Origin: Bordetella genomosp. 13
GTDB taxonomy: Bacteria; Pseudomonadota; Gammaproteobacteria; Burkholderiales; Burkholderiaceae_B
Length of the DNA stretch: 64,000 nt
Assembly (NCBI RefSeq): GCF_002119665.1
Contig: NZ_CP021111.1
Location: 3,100,001 to 3,164,000, forward strand
Reading direction: 5' to 3'
Of the stretch, positions 48,038 to 56,882 are shown piece after piece. The first letter of the stretch is position 1; each line of letters opens with the position of its first letter. The notes under the pieces were generated by a model. The model saw nothing but the letters and a program-made list of their open reading frames with translations, was not told the DNA's origin and ran no database searches. The position numbers and the translations under genes were made by a program.

Positions 48038-48086
48038 CGCAATGCGGCGGTCGCCTCTCGCAACGCAATGCGGCAGTCACCTCTCG
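48038..48086 (+). repeat. 23-bp imperfect tandem repeat
   Basis: CGCAATGCGGCGGTCGCCTC-type sequence at 48038-48060 and again at 48064-48086, with two differences and a 26-bp period, directly after element A1. No function is evident. Confidence 0.65.
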
Positions 48087-48207
48087 TAGCGGGGTCGGCC
48101 GCGCAGACCACTGGCCGTTCAGTGCCATGGCGCACCGTCGGCGGTCACACGATCATTGTCCCGGAGTGTCGTGACAGTGATGCTTGGTCTGCGAGGCATC
48201 GAGATGT

Positions 48208-48296
48208 CTTGAGCCTGGGCCATGGCGGAGGGTTCGCGCCCGCAGCGCGGAGCGCGAGGACGAGAATCCGCAGTCATGGACCAGGCGCGCAAGAAC
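48208..48296 (+). repeat. palindromic repeat element B1
   Basis: About 89 bp. The outer stem CCTGGGCCATG (48214-48224) pairs with CATGGACCAGG (48275-48285) with one mismatch. The core GGTTCGCGCCCGCAGCGC, then GCGCGAGGACGAGAATCC is shared with B2 and B3, and its inner part with the A elements. The end reads CAAGAAC. Not coding. Confidence 0.8.
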
Positions 48297-48403
48297 CCAG
48301 ATACCTCACCGACTCAGCTGACTGACCCGCCCCAGACGCCTGGCAACCGATCGGCTACGCCTTCAGACGAACCACGCAACGGCTAAGCGTCCGTACGGCA
48401 AAT

Positions 48404-49000
48404 TCACTGCCTGTCATCGTGAATCCGCCAATCCCCGCGCCCGCGCGTCACGTTGGCCACCACCTGTTCCAGCTCCGACAACTGCGACCGAGGCACCTGC
48501 AGGACCAGTTCCGGCCCGCGCTCGTCGAAGTTCTCGGACTCGACCACAGCTCCCGCCTGCGCCAGTCTTGCCCGCAAGAGAGGCAGGTCCGCAAAATCGC
48601 ACCGGCACCAGGCGGCGACGGTGTCGATCAGTTCGACGCGCTCTCCCTGCCGCAGGCAATTGGCTGCGCAGCCCCCGTAGGCGCGTACGAGGCCGCCCGC
48701 GCCCAGCTTGATGCCGCCATACCAGCGCACCACAAGGACGGCCACGCGGTCCAGGCACAGTCCATCGATGGCCTGCAAAATGGGGCGGCCAGCCGTGCCG
48801 CCAGGTTCGCCGTCGTCGTTGCTGCGGTATTCGTTGCCGATGCGGTAGGCCCAGCAGTTGTGCGTGGCGGCCGGGTCGCTATGCCGTGCGATCAGGGCCA
48901 TGGCTTCGTCGATCGAAGCTGCTGGCCCCGCAAAAGCCAGGAAGCGGCTTTTCTTGATTTCTTCTTCGTGGGTGCAGAGGGCGGCCAGCGTGTGGGTCAT
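48404..49000 (-). CDS. IMPACT/YigZ family protein
   Basis: A 198-aa protein. The N-terminal UPF0029 domain has KKSRFLAFAGPA, ATHNCWAYRIG, SNDDGEPGGTAGRPIL and VRWYGGIKLGAGGLVRAYG. A C-terminal ferredoxin-like DUF1949 domain spans about 130-198. The eukaryotic homologue IMPACT regulates Gcn2; the bacterial role is unclear, possibly RNA- or ribosome-related. ATG at 49000 begins the domain; the open frame upstream of it is not family sequence. Confidence 0.92.
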   Translation of the reverse strand: MTHTLAALCTHEEEIKKSRFLAFAGPAASIDEAMALIARHSDPAATHNCWAYRIGNEYRSNDDGEPGGTAGRPILQAIDGLCLDRVAVLVVRWYGGIKLGAGGLVRAYGGCAANCLRQGERVELIDTVAAWCRCDFADLPLLRARLAQAGAVVESENFDERGPELVLQVPRSQLSELEQVVANVTRGRGDWRIHDDRQ

Positions 49001-49084
49001 GGCGCGGATTGTAAGCGGCGGCGAGCGCGGAGAACCGCGACATACCACGCCTTCATTAGCGGGTCGGCGTCGAACGTGGCGCAC

Positions 49085-49990
49085 TCAGCCGTGGCAGTCG
49101 GGCACTTCCTGGTCCAGGTAGACGTCGAACGCCACGTCGCGCGCCCACTGGTCCGTCATGGTCTTCCAGGCGCCGTCGCGACGCCACTGGCGCATCTGGC
49201 GTTCCAGCCACTCGGCCTGGCCGCCCTGTCCGGCCACCAGCCACACGCGTTCGGCGAGAGGGCCGTCCAGCGGCAAGGTGGCCGAGAAATTCTTCCATTC
49301 GGGAAAGCGCATCAACGGCGCCCAGACGGCGTCGTCAATCATGCCGATGTCGCAAGCGCCTTCGCGCACGGCCACCAGCGCATCGGACGGCACGCGGAAT
49401 GTCCGCACCTTGGCGCCCCATCGGGCGGCCAGTTCCTGCGCGTGCGCGGCCGCACCGGCCATGCAGACGCTGCGCCCGGCCGCGTCCTGCCAGCGTCGCA
49501 TGGGCGTATCGCTGCGTATGACGGCCTGCGGCCGCACGACATAGCCGGTGGGCACGCGCGCCACGTCGGGTGCCCGTGCACCCGCAGCGGACTGGCCCTC
49601 CACCTGGTCGGCCAGCACCGCGTCGACCTCACCCGCGGCCAACAGTGCGGCCGCCTCGCCGGGCGCCACTTGGCGCAGCGTCACGGGCAGGCCCAACGCC
49701 GCACCAAGTCGCTCGGCGACAGGAGTATCCAGGCGTTCCGGCGTGCGTATCTTGGCGCCGGGCGCGGGTGGCGGCGCCAGATGCGGTATGCCGATGACCA
49801 GCGTGCCGCGTGCGCGCGCACGCAGGAATGGCGCGGCGGATGAATCTGTGTTGTCGGCGGTGCGATCGGCAGGCGTAGGCGCGGCCTCGGTCGCCGGCTC
49901 GGCTGCGCCGGCCAACGCCAAGACCAGCAAGGCAGCCGCGAACACGCGGCGGCCGCCGGCCCTGCCCTTGACGAATCGCGCGCGCGCCAT
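49085..49990 (-). CDS. periplasmic substrate-binding protein, SBP_bac_3 type
   Basis: A 301-aa exported protein (signal sequence about 12-30). The mature region from about 55 has GTLVIGIPHLAPPP, RTPERLDTPVAERLGAALGLPVTL, DAVLADQV and a C-terminal WRRDGAWKTMTDQW, as in amino-acid-type family 3 binding proteins. It is the fourth gene of an ABC operon that already encodes a NitT/TauT-type binding protein. It may extend substrate range or act as a sensor. Pro/Ala-rich linker at about 30-55. Confidence 0.8.
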   Translation of the reverse strand: MARARFVKGRAGGRRVFAAALLVLALAGAAEPATEAAPTPADRTADNTDSSAAPFLRARARGTLVIGIPHLAPPPAPGAKIRTPERLDTPVAERLGAALGLPVTLRQVAPGEAAALLAAGEVDAVLADQVEGQSAAGARAPDVARVPTGYVVRPQAVIRSDTPMRRWQDAAGRSVCMAGAAAHAQELAARWGAKVRTFRVPSDALVAVREGACDIGMIDDAVWAPLMRFPEWKNFSATLPLDGPLAERVWLVAGQGGQAEWLERQMRQWRRDGAWKTMTDQWARDVAFDVYLDQEVPDCHG

Positions 49991-50000
49991 GCCTTTCGCC

Positions 50001-50774
50001 TCAGACGTACTGGTAGCGCAGCAGCCGATGCTTCAGGCGCTCGAGCACGAACTGGTCGATCAGCGCGGCCAGCACGGCGATGACCAGGATGTTGGCCATC
50101 ACGCCCGTCATGTCGGCGATCTCGCCGGAGTACGCCAGCGAACGGCCCAGGCCCTTGCCGAAGCCGATCAGCATCTCGGCCGAAATCAGCGCGCGCCAGG
50201 CGTTGCCGAATGCCAGCTGCGCGCCGGTGATCAGTTCGGGCATGACGGCGGGCAGGTACACGCGCTTGACCAGGTCCCACGGCGTGGCGCCCATGACGCG
50301 GGCCGCGGACACGTGCACGCGCTGCACCGACTCGGTGGCGTTCATCACGCTGAGAGCGGCCGGGAAGAATGCCGACAGCGCCACCACGATGATGATGGGC
50401 GCGTTGCCGAAGCCCATGACGATGAGGAACAGCGGCACCCAGGCGATGGACGGAATGGCCTGCAGGATGACGATGGCGCTGCGCAGCACTTCGCGGAAGA
50501 AGTAGAGCAGCGCGGCGATCAGGCCGAAGCCCACGCCGGCCGCCAGCGCCAGGCCATAGCCTATGCCCAGCCGGCCCAGCGTGCCGGACAGGCTCTGGTG
50601 GAAGGAGTCCTTCGACACCTCTTCGGCCAGGCGCTCCATCACGGCCGGCACGCCCGGCATCAGGAAGTCGGGCAGCACCCATGCCGCCGACTGCCACAGC
50701 AGGAAAATGAAGGCGACGCCCAATACTCCGGCGAGGTACTTGCGTGCGCCGGTGACGCGAGTGGAAGCGCTCAA
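50001..50774 (-). CDS. ABC transporter permease, NitT/TauT/SsuC type
   Basis: A 257-aa membrane protein with about six hydrophobic segments and the permease signature region ATPWDLVKRVYLPAVMPELITGAQLAFGNAWRALISAEML, whose EAA loop contacts the ATPase. No ATG is available. TTG at 50774 overlaps the binding-protein stop by four bases, with AAGAGG upstream. A GTG at 50795 is the alternative start. Part of a minus-strand operon: ATPase, binding protein, permease, extra binding protein. Confidence 0.88.
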   Translation of the reverse strand: MSASTRVTGARKYLAGVLGVAFIFLLWQSAAWVLPDFLMPGVPAVMERLAEEVSKDSFHQSLSGTLGRLGIGYGLALAAGVGFGLIAALLYFFREVLRSAIVILQAIPSIAWVPLFLIVMGFGNAPIIIVVALSAFFPAALSVMNATESVQRVHVSAARVMGATPWDLVKRVYLPAVMPELITGAQLAFGNAWRALISAEMLIGFGKGLGRSLAYSGEIADMTGVMANILVIAVLAALIDQFVLERLKHRLLRYQYV

Positions 50775-51769
50775 AGCTTGCGCGCCTCTTGCCACGACAG
50801 GTCGACGATGCTGGATACGTCGTACGGCTTGCCGTCACGCGTCTTCAGCGCGCCCTGGGCCTGCAGGATGTCCGCGATCTCCTGCATGCGCGCGGTGTCC
50901 TTGTCGGTCAGCTTGGGCGTGAACACCTGGGTGCTGATGGCTTCGCTGATGACGGTCTCGCGGGGCAGCTCGCCGCGCGTCAGCGTCTTCAGGGTGGGCT
51001 CGGCGATGAAGTACGAGGCGATCAGCTTGGCCGCGTCGTTCGGCTTCTGCTGCAGCAGTTCGATGGCCTGGTGCTGGGCGTCCAGCGCCTTCCACACGGC
51101 ATCCTTGCGCTTGGCCAGCACTTCGCCCGAGGTGATGACGACCATGCACGGGAACGGCCACGACTGGCCCACCTCATAGATCTGCTTGACCGGCGCCACC
51201 AGTTGCGCGATGCGGTCGTAGGGCTCGAACAGGAAGGCCGCGTCCACGCGCTTGCCCACCAGCGACTGCACCGCCACGGCGGGGCTGACGCCCATGATGT
51301 TGACGTCCTCGGCACTCAGGTTGCCCTGCTTCAGCACCACGCCCTTGAACACCACGTCGGCCGTGCTGCCTTCGCTTTGCGAGGCCAGCGTCTTGCCCTT
51401 CAGGCCGGCGATGTCCTTGATGCCCGAATCGTCGCGCACCACCAGCGAGTGATAGCCCTGTTGCGCGCCGCCCACCACCTTCAGGTCGGCGCCCTTCGAG
51501 GCCCATGCGACGGCGTTGGTGAAGCCCAGCACGCCGATGTCCAGCTGGCCGCCGACGATCGCCTTGATCAGGTCAGTCCCGGACTTGAACTCGACCAGTT
51601 CGGTGTCCAGGCCGGCCTTCTGGTAATAGCCGCCTTCCTGGGCCACGATGGCCTGCGCATCGTCCATGACGCGCAGGTAGCCGACGCGGAATTTCTCGGC
51701 GGCCATGGCCGGGGCGGCGGCCAGCAGCGCGCCCGCCAACGACAGGGACAGCCAATGCTTGATCTTCAT
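50771..51769 (-). CDS. ABC transporter substrate-binding protein, NitT/TauT/SsuA type
   Basis: A 332-aa exported protein with signal peptide (about 1-24, APAMAAEKF). Family motifs are FRVGYLRVMDDAQAIVAQEGGYYQKAGL at the start, FKSGTDLIKAIVGGQLDIGVLGFTNA and LKGKTLASQSEGSTADVVF. Members bind alkanesulfonates, taurine, nitrate or pyrimidine precursors. No monooxygenase (ssuD/tauD) gene is adjacent, so the substrate cannot be fixed. ATG at 51769 with GGAG upstream. Confidence 0.9.
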   Translation of the reverse strand: MKIKHWLSLSLAGALLAAAPAMAAEKFRVGYLRVMDDAQAIVAQEGGYYQKAGLDTELVEFKSGTDLIKAIVGGQLDIGVLGFTNAVAWASKGADLKVVGGAQQGYHSLVVRDDSGIKDIAGLKGKTLASQSEGSTADVVFKGVVLKQGNLSAEDVNIMGVSPAVAVQSLVGKRVDAAFLFEPYDRIAQLVAPVKQIYEVGQSWPFPCMVVITSGEVLAKRKDAVWKALDAQHQAIELLQQKPNDAAKLIASYFIAEPTLKTLTRGELPRETVISEAISTQVFTPKLTDKDTARMQEIADILQAQGALKTRDGKPYDVSSIVDLSWQEARKL

Positions 51770-51859
51770 GATGGGGACTCCAGGGTGATGGATGGGCATG
51801 CCGGGTGGCGGCGTGCGGATGCTTGAATGGGGAGACGAAAGTCCGGTGGCGGCGGGCCG

Positions 51860-52639
51860 TCAGGCGGTGAGCGCGGCGTCGCCGTGCGCGGGCTGTCCGC
51901 CATGATCGTCGACGGCGATGCCAAGCAGGCGCAGGATCTCGCGCTTTTCGTTGGCCAGGCCGGACAGATCGTGCGTCTTGGTGTGATGCGCCAGGTTGAA
52001 CTCGCGCAGCACACGCGCGGGGCGCGGGCTGAACACCACGATGCGGTCGGCCAGGAACAGCGCCTCGTCCACGTCGTGCGTGACCAGCAGCACCGTGGGC
52101 TTTTCCTGCTGGATCAGCTGGCGCAGCACGTCCTGCAGGCTCAGGCGCGTCAGCGCGTCCAGCGCGCCGAACGGCTCGTCCATCAGCAGCGTCTGCGGCT
52201 GCGCGATGAAGGCGCGGGCCAGCGCGCAGCGCTGGCGCATGCCGCCCGAAACCTGGTGGGGATAGTAGTTCTCGAAGCCGCCCAGGCCCACGCGTTCCAG
52301 CCAGGCCACCGCCTGCTGGCGCGCACGCGACCTGGGAACGCGCTGGAATTCCAGCGCCAGCGAGACGTTGTCTCGCAGGGTCAGCCAGGGGTACAGCGCA
52401 TGTTCCTGGAACACCAGCGTGCGGCTGGGATGCGGACCCTGCACGGGTTGGCCATCGGCCAGCACACGCCCTTGCGAGGTTTTTTCCAGGCCCGCGGCCA
52501 GGTGCAGCAGGGTCGACTTGCCGCAGCCCGAGGGACCTACCAGCGCGACCAGCTCTCCGGTCTTGAACTCGCTGGAAAAACCATCCACTACCTGAAGGGA
52601 GCCGAAGCTCTTGTGGACGTGGTCGAAAGTCAGATTCAT
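51860..52639 (-). CDS. ABC transporter ATPase, NitT/TauT/SsuB type
   Basis: A 259-aa ATPase with Walker A GPSGCGKS, Q-loop in LVFQEHALYPWLTLRDNV, signature VSGGMRQR, Walker B LLMDEPFGALD and switch His in LLVTHDVDEALFLADRI. This is the SsuB/TauB type. It is the first gene of the operon, with an AT-rich promoter region upstream (52640-52760). ATG at 52639 begins the domain. Confidence 0.92.
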   Translation of the reverse strand: MNLTFDHVHKSFGSLQVVDGFSSEFKTGELVALVGPSGCGKSTLLHLAAGLEKTSQGRVLADGQPVQGPHPSRTLVFQEHALYPWLTLRDNVSLALEFQRVPRSRARQQAVAWLERVGLGGFENYYPHQVSGGMRQRCALARAFIAQPQTLLMDEPFGALDALTRLSLQDVLRQLIQQEKPTVLLVTHDVDEALFLADRIVVFSPRPARVLREFNLAHHTKTHDLSGLANEKREILRLLGIAVDDHGGQPAHGDAALTA

Positions 52640-52780
52640 GGGCAGGGCTACGCAATGGACGAAGTAAGGCACCGCGTACTCTACTTAACGTTCATATGAA
52701 TCCGAACTATATTTATCGAATGTTTTAATAGCTTTTAGAAATATAGAGCTAGGTTTTTGATTGCTGTCGGAGGTTTGCGT
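52640..52780 (-). promoter_or_regulatory. AT-rich promoter region of the ABC importer operon
   Basis: About 90 bp of strongly AT-rich sequence (52680-52765) in GC-rich surroundings. It includes the palindrome TTCATATGAA (52689-52698) and TATA-like words suitable for a -10. The position directly upstream of the ATPase gene supports a regulated promoter; no known regulator box was matched. Confidence 0.45.
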
Positions 52781-52867
52781 TCTTCTGGCGCCGCGGCCGT
52801 ACCTGCGAAGTCGCGTCCTCGCGCTGGGCGCGCTGCGGGCGCGACTTCTCCGGCACGGCCGCGGCTC
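52781..52867 (-). repeat. palindromic repeat element A2
   Basis: About 87 bp. The outer stem GCCGCGGCCGT (52790-52800) pairs with ACGGCCGCGGC (52855-52865), and GAAGTCGCG with CGCGACTTC inside. Compared with A1, two stem positions change on both sides so that pairing is kept. Same core and same orientation as A1. Confidence 0.85.
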
Positions 52868-52987
52868 ACAACAATTCAGATCCGCAGGAATCCAACCCCC
52901 TTCCCCTTTATCCGCGCGCGATTCAATGGCGAATAAGCTGCAGCGGACAGGGATCCAATGAACTATGGACCCGGGGGTATGGGAAGG

Positions 52988-53080
52988 CTTGAGCCCGGTG
53001 CATGGCGGAGGGTTCGCGCCCGCAGCGCGCCAGCGCGAGGACGAGAATCCGCAGTCATGCACCGGGCGCTCAAGAACTCA
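52988..53080 (+). repeat. palindromic repeat element B2
   Basis: About 93 bp. The outer stem CCCGGTGCATG (52994-53004) pairs perfectly with CATGCACCGGG (53056-53066). Three positions differ from B1/B3, each matched by the complementary change on the other arm. The core and inner arms are almost identical to B1. It ends with CAAGAACTCA. Confidence 0.85.
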
Positions 53081-53128
53081 AATATCCGCCCAGAGACACA
53101 ACGATCCCCCGACGAACAGATCTGCTCG

Positions 53129-54763
53129 TCAGTTGGACAACCCGCGCGACGCAAGGTATTCCTCGTACGTACCCCGGTAGTCGACGATTTCGCCGGTTGG
53201 CAGGATTTCGATGACGCGGGTGGCCAGGCCGGAGACGAATTCGCGGTCGTGGGAGACGAAGATCAGCGTGCCCTGGTATTTTTCCAGCGCGAACTGGAGC
53301 GATTCGATCGACTCCATGTCCAGGTGGTTGGTGGGCTCGTCCAGCAGCATGACGTTGTGGCGGCCCAGCATCAGGCGGCCGAAGGTCATGCGGTTCTTTT
53401 CGCCGCCCGAGAGCACCTTGGGGGCCTTGGGCAGGTCGTCGCTGGAGAACAGCAGGCGGCCCAGGGCCGAGCGGATGGCCTGGTCGTCGTCGCCCGGCTG
53501 GCGATGATCGGTCATCCAGTCGAACAGGTTGATGTCCGTCTGCAGGAACTGGTCGGACACGTCCTGCGCCATGTAGCCGAGGTCGGCGTTCTCGGACCAC
53601 TTCACCGTACCGCCGCTGGGCTCCAGGTCGTTGGCCAGCAGGCGCAGCAGCGTCGTCTTGCCCACGCCGTTGGCGCCGATGATGGCGATCTTCTCGCCGG
53701 CCTCGATCATGGCCGAGAAATTCCGGATGACGGGCGCGTCGTACGACTTGGACAGGTTTTCCACCGTGACTGCCAGGCGGTGCATGGGCTTGGCCTGCTC
53801 GAAGCGGATATAAGGGTTCTGGCGCGACGAAGGCTTCACCTCGACCTGCTCGGCCTTGATGCGGTCGATCTGCTTCAGGCGCGAGGTGGCCTGGCGAGCC
53901 TTGGACTTGTTGGCCGAGAAGCGGCGCACGAAATCCTGCAGTTCGGCCACGCGCTCCTTCGCCTTGGCATTGTTGGCGTTCAGCCGCTCGCGGGCCTGCG
54001 TCGAGGCCAGCATGTAGTCGTCGTAGTTGCCCGGATACACGCGCAGTTCGCGAAAGTCCAGGTCGGCCATGTGGGTGCACACCTGGTTCAGGAAGTGGCG
54101 ATCGTGGCTGATGATGATCATCGTGCTCTGGTAGCCGTTGAGCACGTCTTCCAGCCAGCGGATCGTGTTGATGTCCAGGTTGTTGGTGGGCTCGTCCAGC
54201 AGCAGCACGTCGGGATTCGAGAACAGCGCCTGGGCCAGCAGCACGCGCAGCTTCCAGCCCGGCGCGATCTCGCGCATGGGCAGGTTGTGCTGGTCCACGG
54301 CGATCTCCAGGCCCAGCAGCAGCTCGCCGGCCCGCGCTTCGGCGGTGTAGCCGTCGTACTCGGCGAACTTGGCCTCGAGGTCGGCCGCGCGCATGTAGTC
54401 GTCTTCGCTGGCCTCGGGGTTGGCGTAGATGGCGTCGCGCTCGGACATGGCGGCCCACATCTCGGTGTGGCCCATCATCACCACATCCAGCACGCGCACG
54501 TCTTCGTATGCGAACTGGTCCTGGCGCAGCTTGCCCAGGCGCACGCCCGGCTCCAGCGACACGTTGCCGCTGGACGGTTCGAGGTCGCCGCCGATGATCT
54601 TCATGAAGGTCGACTTGCCCGACCCGTTGGCCCCGATCAGGCCATACCGGTTGCCCTCTCCGAACTTGACGCTGACGTTTTCGAACAGGGGCTTGGGACC
54701 GAACTGGATGGTGAGATTGGCAGTGGAGATCACGATGCTGGAATGTGGCTGGGCGTCGGCCAT
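53129..54763 (-). CDS. ABC-F family ATPase (YbiT-like)
   Basis: A 544-aa soluble protein with two ABC domains. Domain 1 (about 10-260) has Walker [10 protein letters not shown] and [11 protein letters not shown]; domain 2 (about 325-535) has [18 protein letters not shown] and [10 protein letters not shown]. They are joined by a charged linker of about 60 residues ([18 protein letters not shown]) that reaches the ribosome in ABC-F factors. Length and sequence are closest to YbiT. No membrane segments. ATG at 54763 is chosen; a GTG further in is possible. Its downstream and upstream gaps both carry repeat elements. Confidence 0.9.
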   Translation of the reverse strand: MADAQPHSSIVISTANLTIQFGPKPLFENVSVKFGEGNRYGLIGANGSGKSTFMKIIGGDLEPSSGNVSLEPGVRLGKLRQDQFAYEDVRVLDVVMMGHTEMWAAMSERDAIYANPEASEDDYMRAADLEAKFAEYDGYTAEARAGELLLGLEIAVDQHNLPMREIAPGWKLRVLLAQALFSNPDVLLLDEPTNNLDINTIRWLEDVLNGYQSTMIIISHDRHFLNQVCTHMADLDFRELRVYPGNYDDYMLASTQARERLNANNAKAKERVAELQDFVRRFSANKSKARQATSRLKQIDRIKAEQVEVKPSSRQNPYIRFEQAKPMHRLAVTVENLSKSYDAPVIRNFSAMIEAGEKIAIIGANGVGKTTLLRLLANDLEPSGGTVKWSENADLGYMAQDVSDQFLQTDINLFDWMTDHRQPGDDDQAIRSALGRLLFSSDDLPKAPKVLSGGEKNRMTFGRLMLGRHNVMLLDEPTNHLDMESIESLQFALEKYQGTLIFVSHDREFVSGLATRVIEILPTGEIVDYRGTYEEYLASRGLSN

Positions 54764-54929
54764 GCGGTTGGGGACGCCGTTGGGCCCGGGCGGATTGTCG
54801 CGAGCGCGCGATTGCAGGCGTACTCTTTCCGCGGGGCGAAACACAACAGTGTAGCAAGGAGGGATGTCGGGCGCTGCTTCGGGGTGGGTCGCGACGCGTG
54901 GAACGAGTGTCGTAATTCGTGGCGGCGAG

Positions 54930-55022
54930 TTGAGTTCTTGCGCGCCTGGGCCATGACTGCGGATTCTCGTCCTCGCGCTCCGCGCTGCGGGCGCGAACCC
55001 TCCGCCATGGCCCAGACTCGAG
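54930..55022 (-). repeat. palindromic repeat element B3
   Basis: The reverse orientation of B1/B2. CCTGGGCCATG (54945-54955) pairs with CATGGCCCAG (55006-55015). The core reads, on the minus strand, GGTTCGCGCCCGCAGCGC then GCGCGAGGACGAGAATCC. It begins with GTTGAGTTCTTG, the end shared with the A elements. Paired divergently with A3. Confidence 0.85.
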
Positions 55023-55233
55023 TTTCTCCAGTTCCGTCGTTCGAATTACCTCATTCACTGTGTCCGATTCGAGCATCGGCGATATGGGCGATATTCGCGT
55101 TCGTGAAATCGTTGTAGCGTCAAAAAGGCCGAACGATTTGCGGCGCAGCAATTCTGGCGTCGCATCCCTGGCCGCGCATTTGATTCATCAGTGTCGAACG
55201 GCGAGTTTGACGACCTTCGCATTGCGTTGCTCC

Positions 55234-55320
55234 GAGCCGCATTCGTGCCGGAGAAGTCGCGCCCGCAGCGCTTGTGCGCGAGGACGAAACTTCGCAGGTA
55301 CGAATGCGGCGCCAGAAGAA
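55234..55320 (+). repeat. palindromic repeat element A3
   Basis: The reverse orientation of A1/A2. The outer stem GCCGCATTCGT (55236-55246) pairs perfectly with ACGAATGCGGC (55300-55310). Three variable stem positions differ from A1 and two or three from A2, always with compensating changes. The inner arm and core (GAGAAGTCGCGCCCGCAGCGC region) are conserved. It ends with CCAGAAGAAC. Confidence 0.85.
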
Positions 55321-55582
55321 CACAAAACGAAGGCCCACCCAAAACCGGCAACCGCATCCACTCACATGCCGACAACGCAAAACATGCTGCGGCTAGGGTT
55401 ATTCCGGACGCCGTTTTGATTGTCAGGATTAATTCAGGCAGGTTTAATCTCCGTGCGATGACCCATTGCTTCAATGCATCGATAAAAACCGGGTTCGCAC
55501 GAGGCGCCCGCAGCACGTCTCGCATAACAGAAAGCAGTAACAACAAGCTGGTCCATGTAGTCCAATCAGGAGACAACACACC

Positions 55583-56707
55583 ATGCAACACGTTACGCAA
55601 TCACGCCGGAAGTTCATTTCCGGCGCCACGGCGGTCGCGGGCACCGCAGCGCTGGGATTCCCGGCCATCGTCAGCGCGCAAACGCCCGTCAGCCTGCGCT
55701 TCCAGAGCACCTGGCCCGCCAACGACATCTTCCACGAATTCGCCACCGACTACGCCAAGAAGGTGAACGACATGGCGGGCGGCCAACTGAAGATCGAAGT
55801 GCTGCCCGCTGGCGCGGTGGTCAAGGCCTTCGACCTGCTCGATGCCGTGTCGGCCGGCACGCTCGATGGCGGCCACGGCGTGGTGGCCTACTGGTACGGC
55901 AAGAACACCGCGGTGGCGCTGTGGGGCTCGGGCCCGTCATACGGCATGGACCCCAACATGTTGCTGGCCTGGCACGAGTACGGCGGCGGCAAGGAGCTGC
56001 TGCAGGAAATCCAGAAGGCCATGGGTGTGAACGTGGTGTCGTTGATGTACGGCCCCATGCCTACCCAGCCCTTCGGCTGGTTCAAGCGTCCTATCACCAA
56101 GGTCGAAGACGTCAAGGGACTGAAGTTCCGCACCGTGGGCCTGGCCATCGACATGTACAGCGCCATGGGCGCGGCCGTGAACGCCCTGCCCGGCGGCGAG
56201 ATCGTGCCGGCGCTGGACCGCGGCCTGCTCGATGGAGCCGAGTTCAACAATGCCTCGTCCGACCTCTCGCTGGGCTTCGCCGACGTGTCGAAGGTCTGCA
56301 TGCTGCAGAGCTTCCACCAGAGCGCCGAACAGTTCGAGATCATGTTCAACAAGGCCAAGTACGACAGCCTGCCCGAACACCTGCGTCACCTGCTGCGCTA
56401 CGCCGCGCAGGCCAGCAGCGCCGACATGTCCTGGAAAGCCGCGCACCGCTACTCGCAGGACTACATCAAGCTGCAGACCGAGCACAACGTCAAGTTCTAC
56501 AAGACGCCCGACTCCATCCTGCAGCAGCAGCTGAAGATCTGGGACGACATGATCGCCAAGCGCTCGGCCGAAAACCCGCTGTTCAAGAAGGTGCTGGATT
56601 CGCAGCGCGCCTTCGCCGAACGCACGGGCCGCTGGCAGGGCGACACCATGGTCAATTACCGGATGGCTTTCAACCACTACTTCACGCGCAGCAACAAGGC
56701 CGCGTAG
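55583..56707 (+). CDS. TRAP transporter solute-binding protein, Tat-exported, system 3
   Basis: A 374-aa protein. The N-terminus has a twin-arginine motif SRRKFIS followed by a hydrophobic stretch ending near IVSAQ, so it is probably Tat-exported. The mature protein resembles the FcbT1/TakP group: LRFQSTWPANDIFHEFA, AGAVVKAFDLLDAVSAGTLDGGHG, KGLKFRTVGLAIDMYSAMGAAV and LPGGEIVPALDRGLLDGAEF. These proteins bind 2-oxo acids or aromatic carboxylates. AGGAG precedes the ATG. First gene of TRAP system 3. Confidence 0.92.
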   Translation: MQHVTQSRRKFISGATAVAGTAALGFPAIVSAQTPVSLRFQSTWPANDIFHEFATDYAKKVNDMAGGQLKIEVLPAGAVVKAFDLLDAVSAGTLDGGHGVVAYWYGKNTAVALWGSGPSYGMDPNMLLAWHEYGGGKELLQEIQKAMGVNVVSLMYGPMPTQPFGWFKRPITKVEDVKGLKFRTVGLAIDMYSAMGAAVNALPGGEIVPALDRGLLDGAEFNNASSDLSLGFADVSKVCMLQSFHQSAEQFEIMFNKAKYDSLPEHLRHLLRYAAQASSADMSWKAAHRYSQDYIKLQTEHNVKFYKTPDSILQQQLKIWDDMIAKRSAENPLFKKVLDSQRAFAERTGRWQGDTMVNYRMAFNHYFTRSNKAA

Positions 56708-56882
56708 GCCTCGTTCGGTTCCGTCCGCCACACGCCGTCCGTGCCGTCGCACGGACGGGCGGCCGCGGCGCGCGGACCGGCGCACGTTGCCGCTGCGTGC
56801 ATAGCCCCCCTGCCCTGCTCGCCCCCAGCCGCACGCCATGCGTCGCGCGCGGTGCGATCCCGCGTCTTCACCAGGACGTCCG

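Larger units (their letters stand above)
54764..55582. other. 819-bp gene-free gap
   Basis: It carries repeat elements B3 and A3, plus about 210 bp between them and about 260 bp after A3 with no recognisable gene. The last part (about 55400-55580) must hold the promoter of the TRAP-3 operon. Open frames crossing it have compositions unlike real genes. Confidence 0.5.

Noticed and set aside
53070..55151. A minus-strand open frame of about 690 codons overlapping the ABC-F gene
   Set aside because: It is a frame-shifted shadow of the ABC-F gene, extended by the GC-rich repeat B3; composition is Arg/Ala-rich without domains.
47891..55320. CRISPR array or tandem repeat cluster
   Set aside because: The copies are few, unevenly spaced by kilobases, palindromic over their whole length, and in alternating orientation, with no cas genes.
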